The position numbers were made by a program, and so were the translations under genes. The notes beneath the pieces are model-generated. The model was not told the DNA's origin and did not search any database. It saw only the letters and a list, made by a program, of their open reading frames with translations. Shown piece by piece: positions 5,386 to 5,976 of a stretch of DNA of 5,976 nt; within the stretch, counting starts at the first letter, position 1; each line of letters begins with the position of its first letter. The DNA comes from JAXDLW01 sp046262515 (GTDB taxonomy: Bacteria > Chloroflexota > Dormibacteria > DASZGP01): assembly GCA_046262515.1 (NCBI GenBank), contig JBHEMP010000093.1, forward strand, positions 1 through 5,976, given 5' to 3'.

Positions 5386-5976
5386 TCAGCGCAGCAGCGA
5401 GGCCAGCGGTGACTGCGCGAGCCGCGAGAGGAGGTCCGCCGGGGTCTCATAGACCGCCAGCGCGCCCGCCTCGGCCAGCTCGGCCTCCGACCAGCCACCG
5501 GTGAGCAGGGCAATGCAGCCGCAGCCGGCGCGGCGTGCCGCCTCGATATCCCAGCCCGTATCGCCGACCGCGATCGTCCGCTCGGGATCCAGGCGGCCCC
5601 TGGCGATGGCGGTGGAGAAGATGTCCGGCGCCGGCTTGCTCTGCTCCACATCGCCCGAATGCACGACGTCATCGATCATCTCCGGGGCACCGATGGCCTC
5701 CAGCATCGCCGGCACGTTCTCCGCTTTAGCGGAAGTCCCGATGACCACAGCCAATCCCATCTCTTTGACGGCTGTCAGCAGGTCCGCGGCACCTGGAAGG
5801 GGCCACATCTCGGCGCGGAACTGGAGGAATTCCTTACCGTGCTTCTCGCTGAGCGAGGGGCGCTGCTCACCGATGAGGCTGGCCATCATCTTGTCGCCCC
5901 CCATGCCGATGCCGCGGTGTATCGCCGCCATCGGCACGTCGATGTCCTCGGAACGGAAGGCCCGCCACCACGCCAC
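5386..5976 (-). CDS. HAD-family phosphatase (phosphoglycolate phosphatase-like), N-terminus beyond window
   Basis: Haloacid dehalogenase superfamily hydrolase, expected to dephosphorylate a small phosphorylated metabolite with Mg2+ in the cytoplasm. 196 residues lie in the window. Motif II is VVIGTSAK with Thr81 (numbering from the window edge), motif III is Lys114 in SKPAPDIF, and motif IV is VGDTGWD with Asp139 and Asp143. The region before residue 60 is a helical cap. Motif I, the DxDxT nucleophile, is missing because the gene starts right of 5976: the codon at the edge is GTG but reads as an internal Val before AWWRAF. The C-terminal block GGWSEAELAEAGA followed by a Leu-rich end is typical of Gph-like members. 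Substrate unknown. It converges on the small acidic gene with 17 bp between stop codons. Confidence 0.9.
   Translation of the reverse strand: MAWWRAFRSEDIDVPMAAIHRGIGMGGDKMMASLIGEQRPSLSEKHGKEFLQFRAEMWPLPGAADLLTAVKEMGLAVVIGTSAKAENVPAMLEAIGAPEMIDDVVHSGDVEQSKPAPDIFSTAIARGRLDPERTIAVGDTGWDIEAARRAGCGCIALLTGGWSEAELAEAGALAVYETPADLLSRLAQSPLASLLR

Noticed and set aside
5363..5391. Inverted repeat CGCTGA / TCAGCG spanning the two convergent stop codons, a possible bidirectional terminator
   Set aside because: Arms are only 6 bp with a 17-base loop and no T-run on either side; the symmetry partly follows from the two TGA stops.

Overview
This is a G+C-rich bacterial window, roughly two thirds G+C by eye and strongly biased to G/C at third codon positions. 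The set of families (a FadD2/FadD12-type acyl-CoA synthetase, a short patatin, a four-helix membrane protein with an LDEFALWL block, a stand-alone 5'-3' exonuclease) suggests an actinobacterial chromosome. No genus can be named. I see no rRNA, tRNA, CRISPR array, IS element or phage gene. The coding strand is packed and looks like ordinary chromosomal sequence.

Left region, 1-2188, minus strand. A patatin-like lipid acyl hydrolase (1112-2188) is followed by a fatty-acyl-CoA synthetase. The two share one base (TGATG), so they are co-transcribed and probably translationally coupled. The synthetase runs off the left edge of the window. Its true frame carries the TSGTTGTPKG loop and the YGSTE motif. 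Longer open frames on both strands of 1-1400 are shadows.

Divergent spacer, about 2189-2314. It contains a 14-bp perfect palindrome and weak promoter-like elements between the minus-strand patatin operon and the next plus-strand operon.

Middle region, 2315-4253, plus strand. A two-domain protein (SCP2-like lipid-binding domain followed by an alpha/beta hydrolase with a complete catalytic triad) is followed after one base by a small polytopic membrane protein. With the patatin and acyl-CoA synthetase on the other side of the spacer, the region reads as a lipid module: hydrolases release acyl chains, a lipid-binding domain may present substrate, and the synthetase activates free fatty acid to acyl-CoA. 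This joint function is inferred from families and layout.

Right region. A stand-alone 5'-3' exonuclease of the DNA polymerase I N-domain/FEN family lies on the minus strand and overlaps the tail of the membrane gene by 45 bp. Its conserved N-terminus has no ATG, GTG or TTG in frame. Divergent from it is an 80-residue, highly acidic protein with a strong ribosome binding site and no recognised family (5126-5368). The window ends with a convergent, minus-strand HAD phosphatase that lacks its N-terminus because the window ends.

I found no clearly new multi-gene system. The items most worth a second look are the SCP2-hydrolase fusion, the start of the exonuclease, the acidic small protein, and the conserved His/Asp/Glu pattern in the membrane protein.
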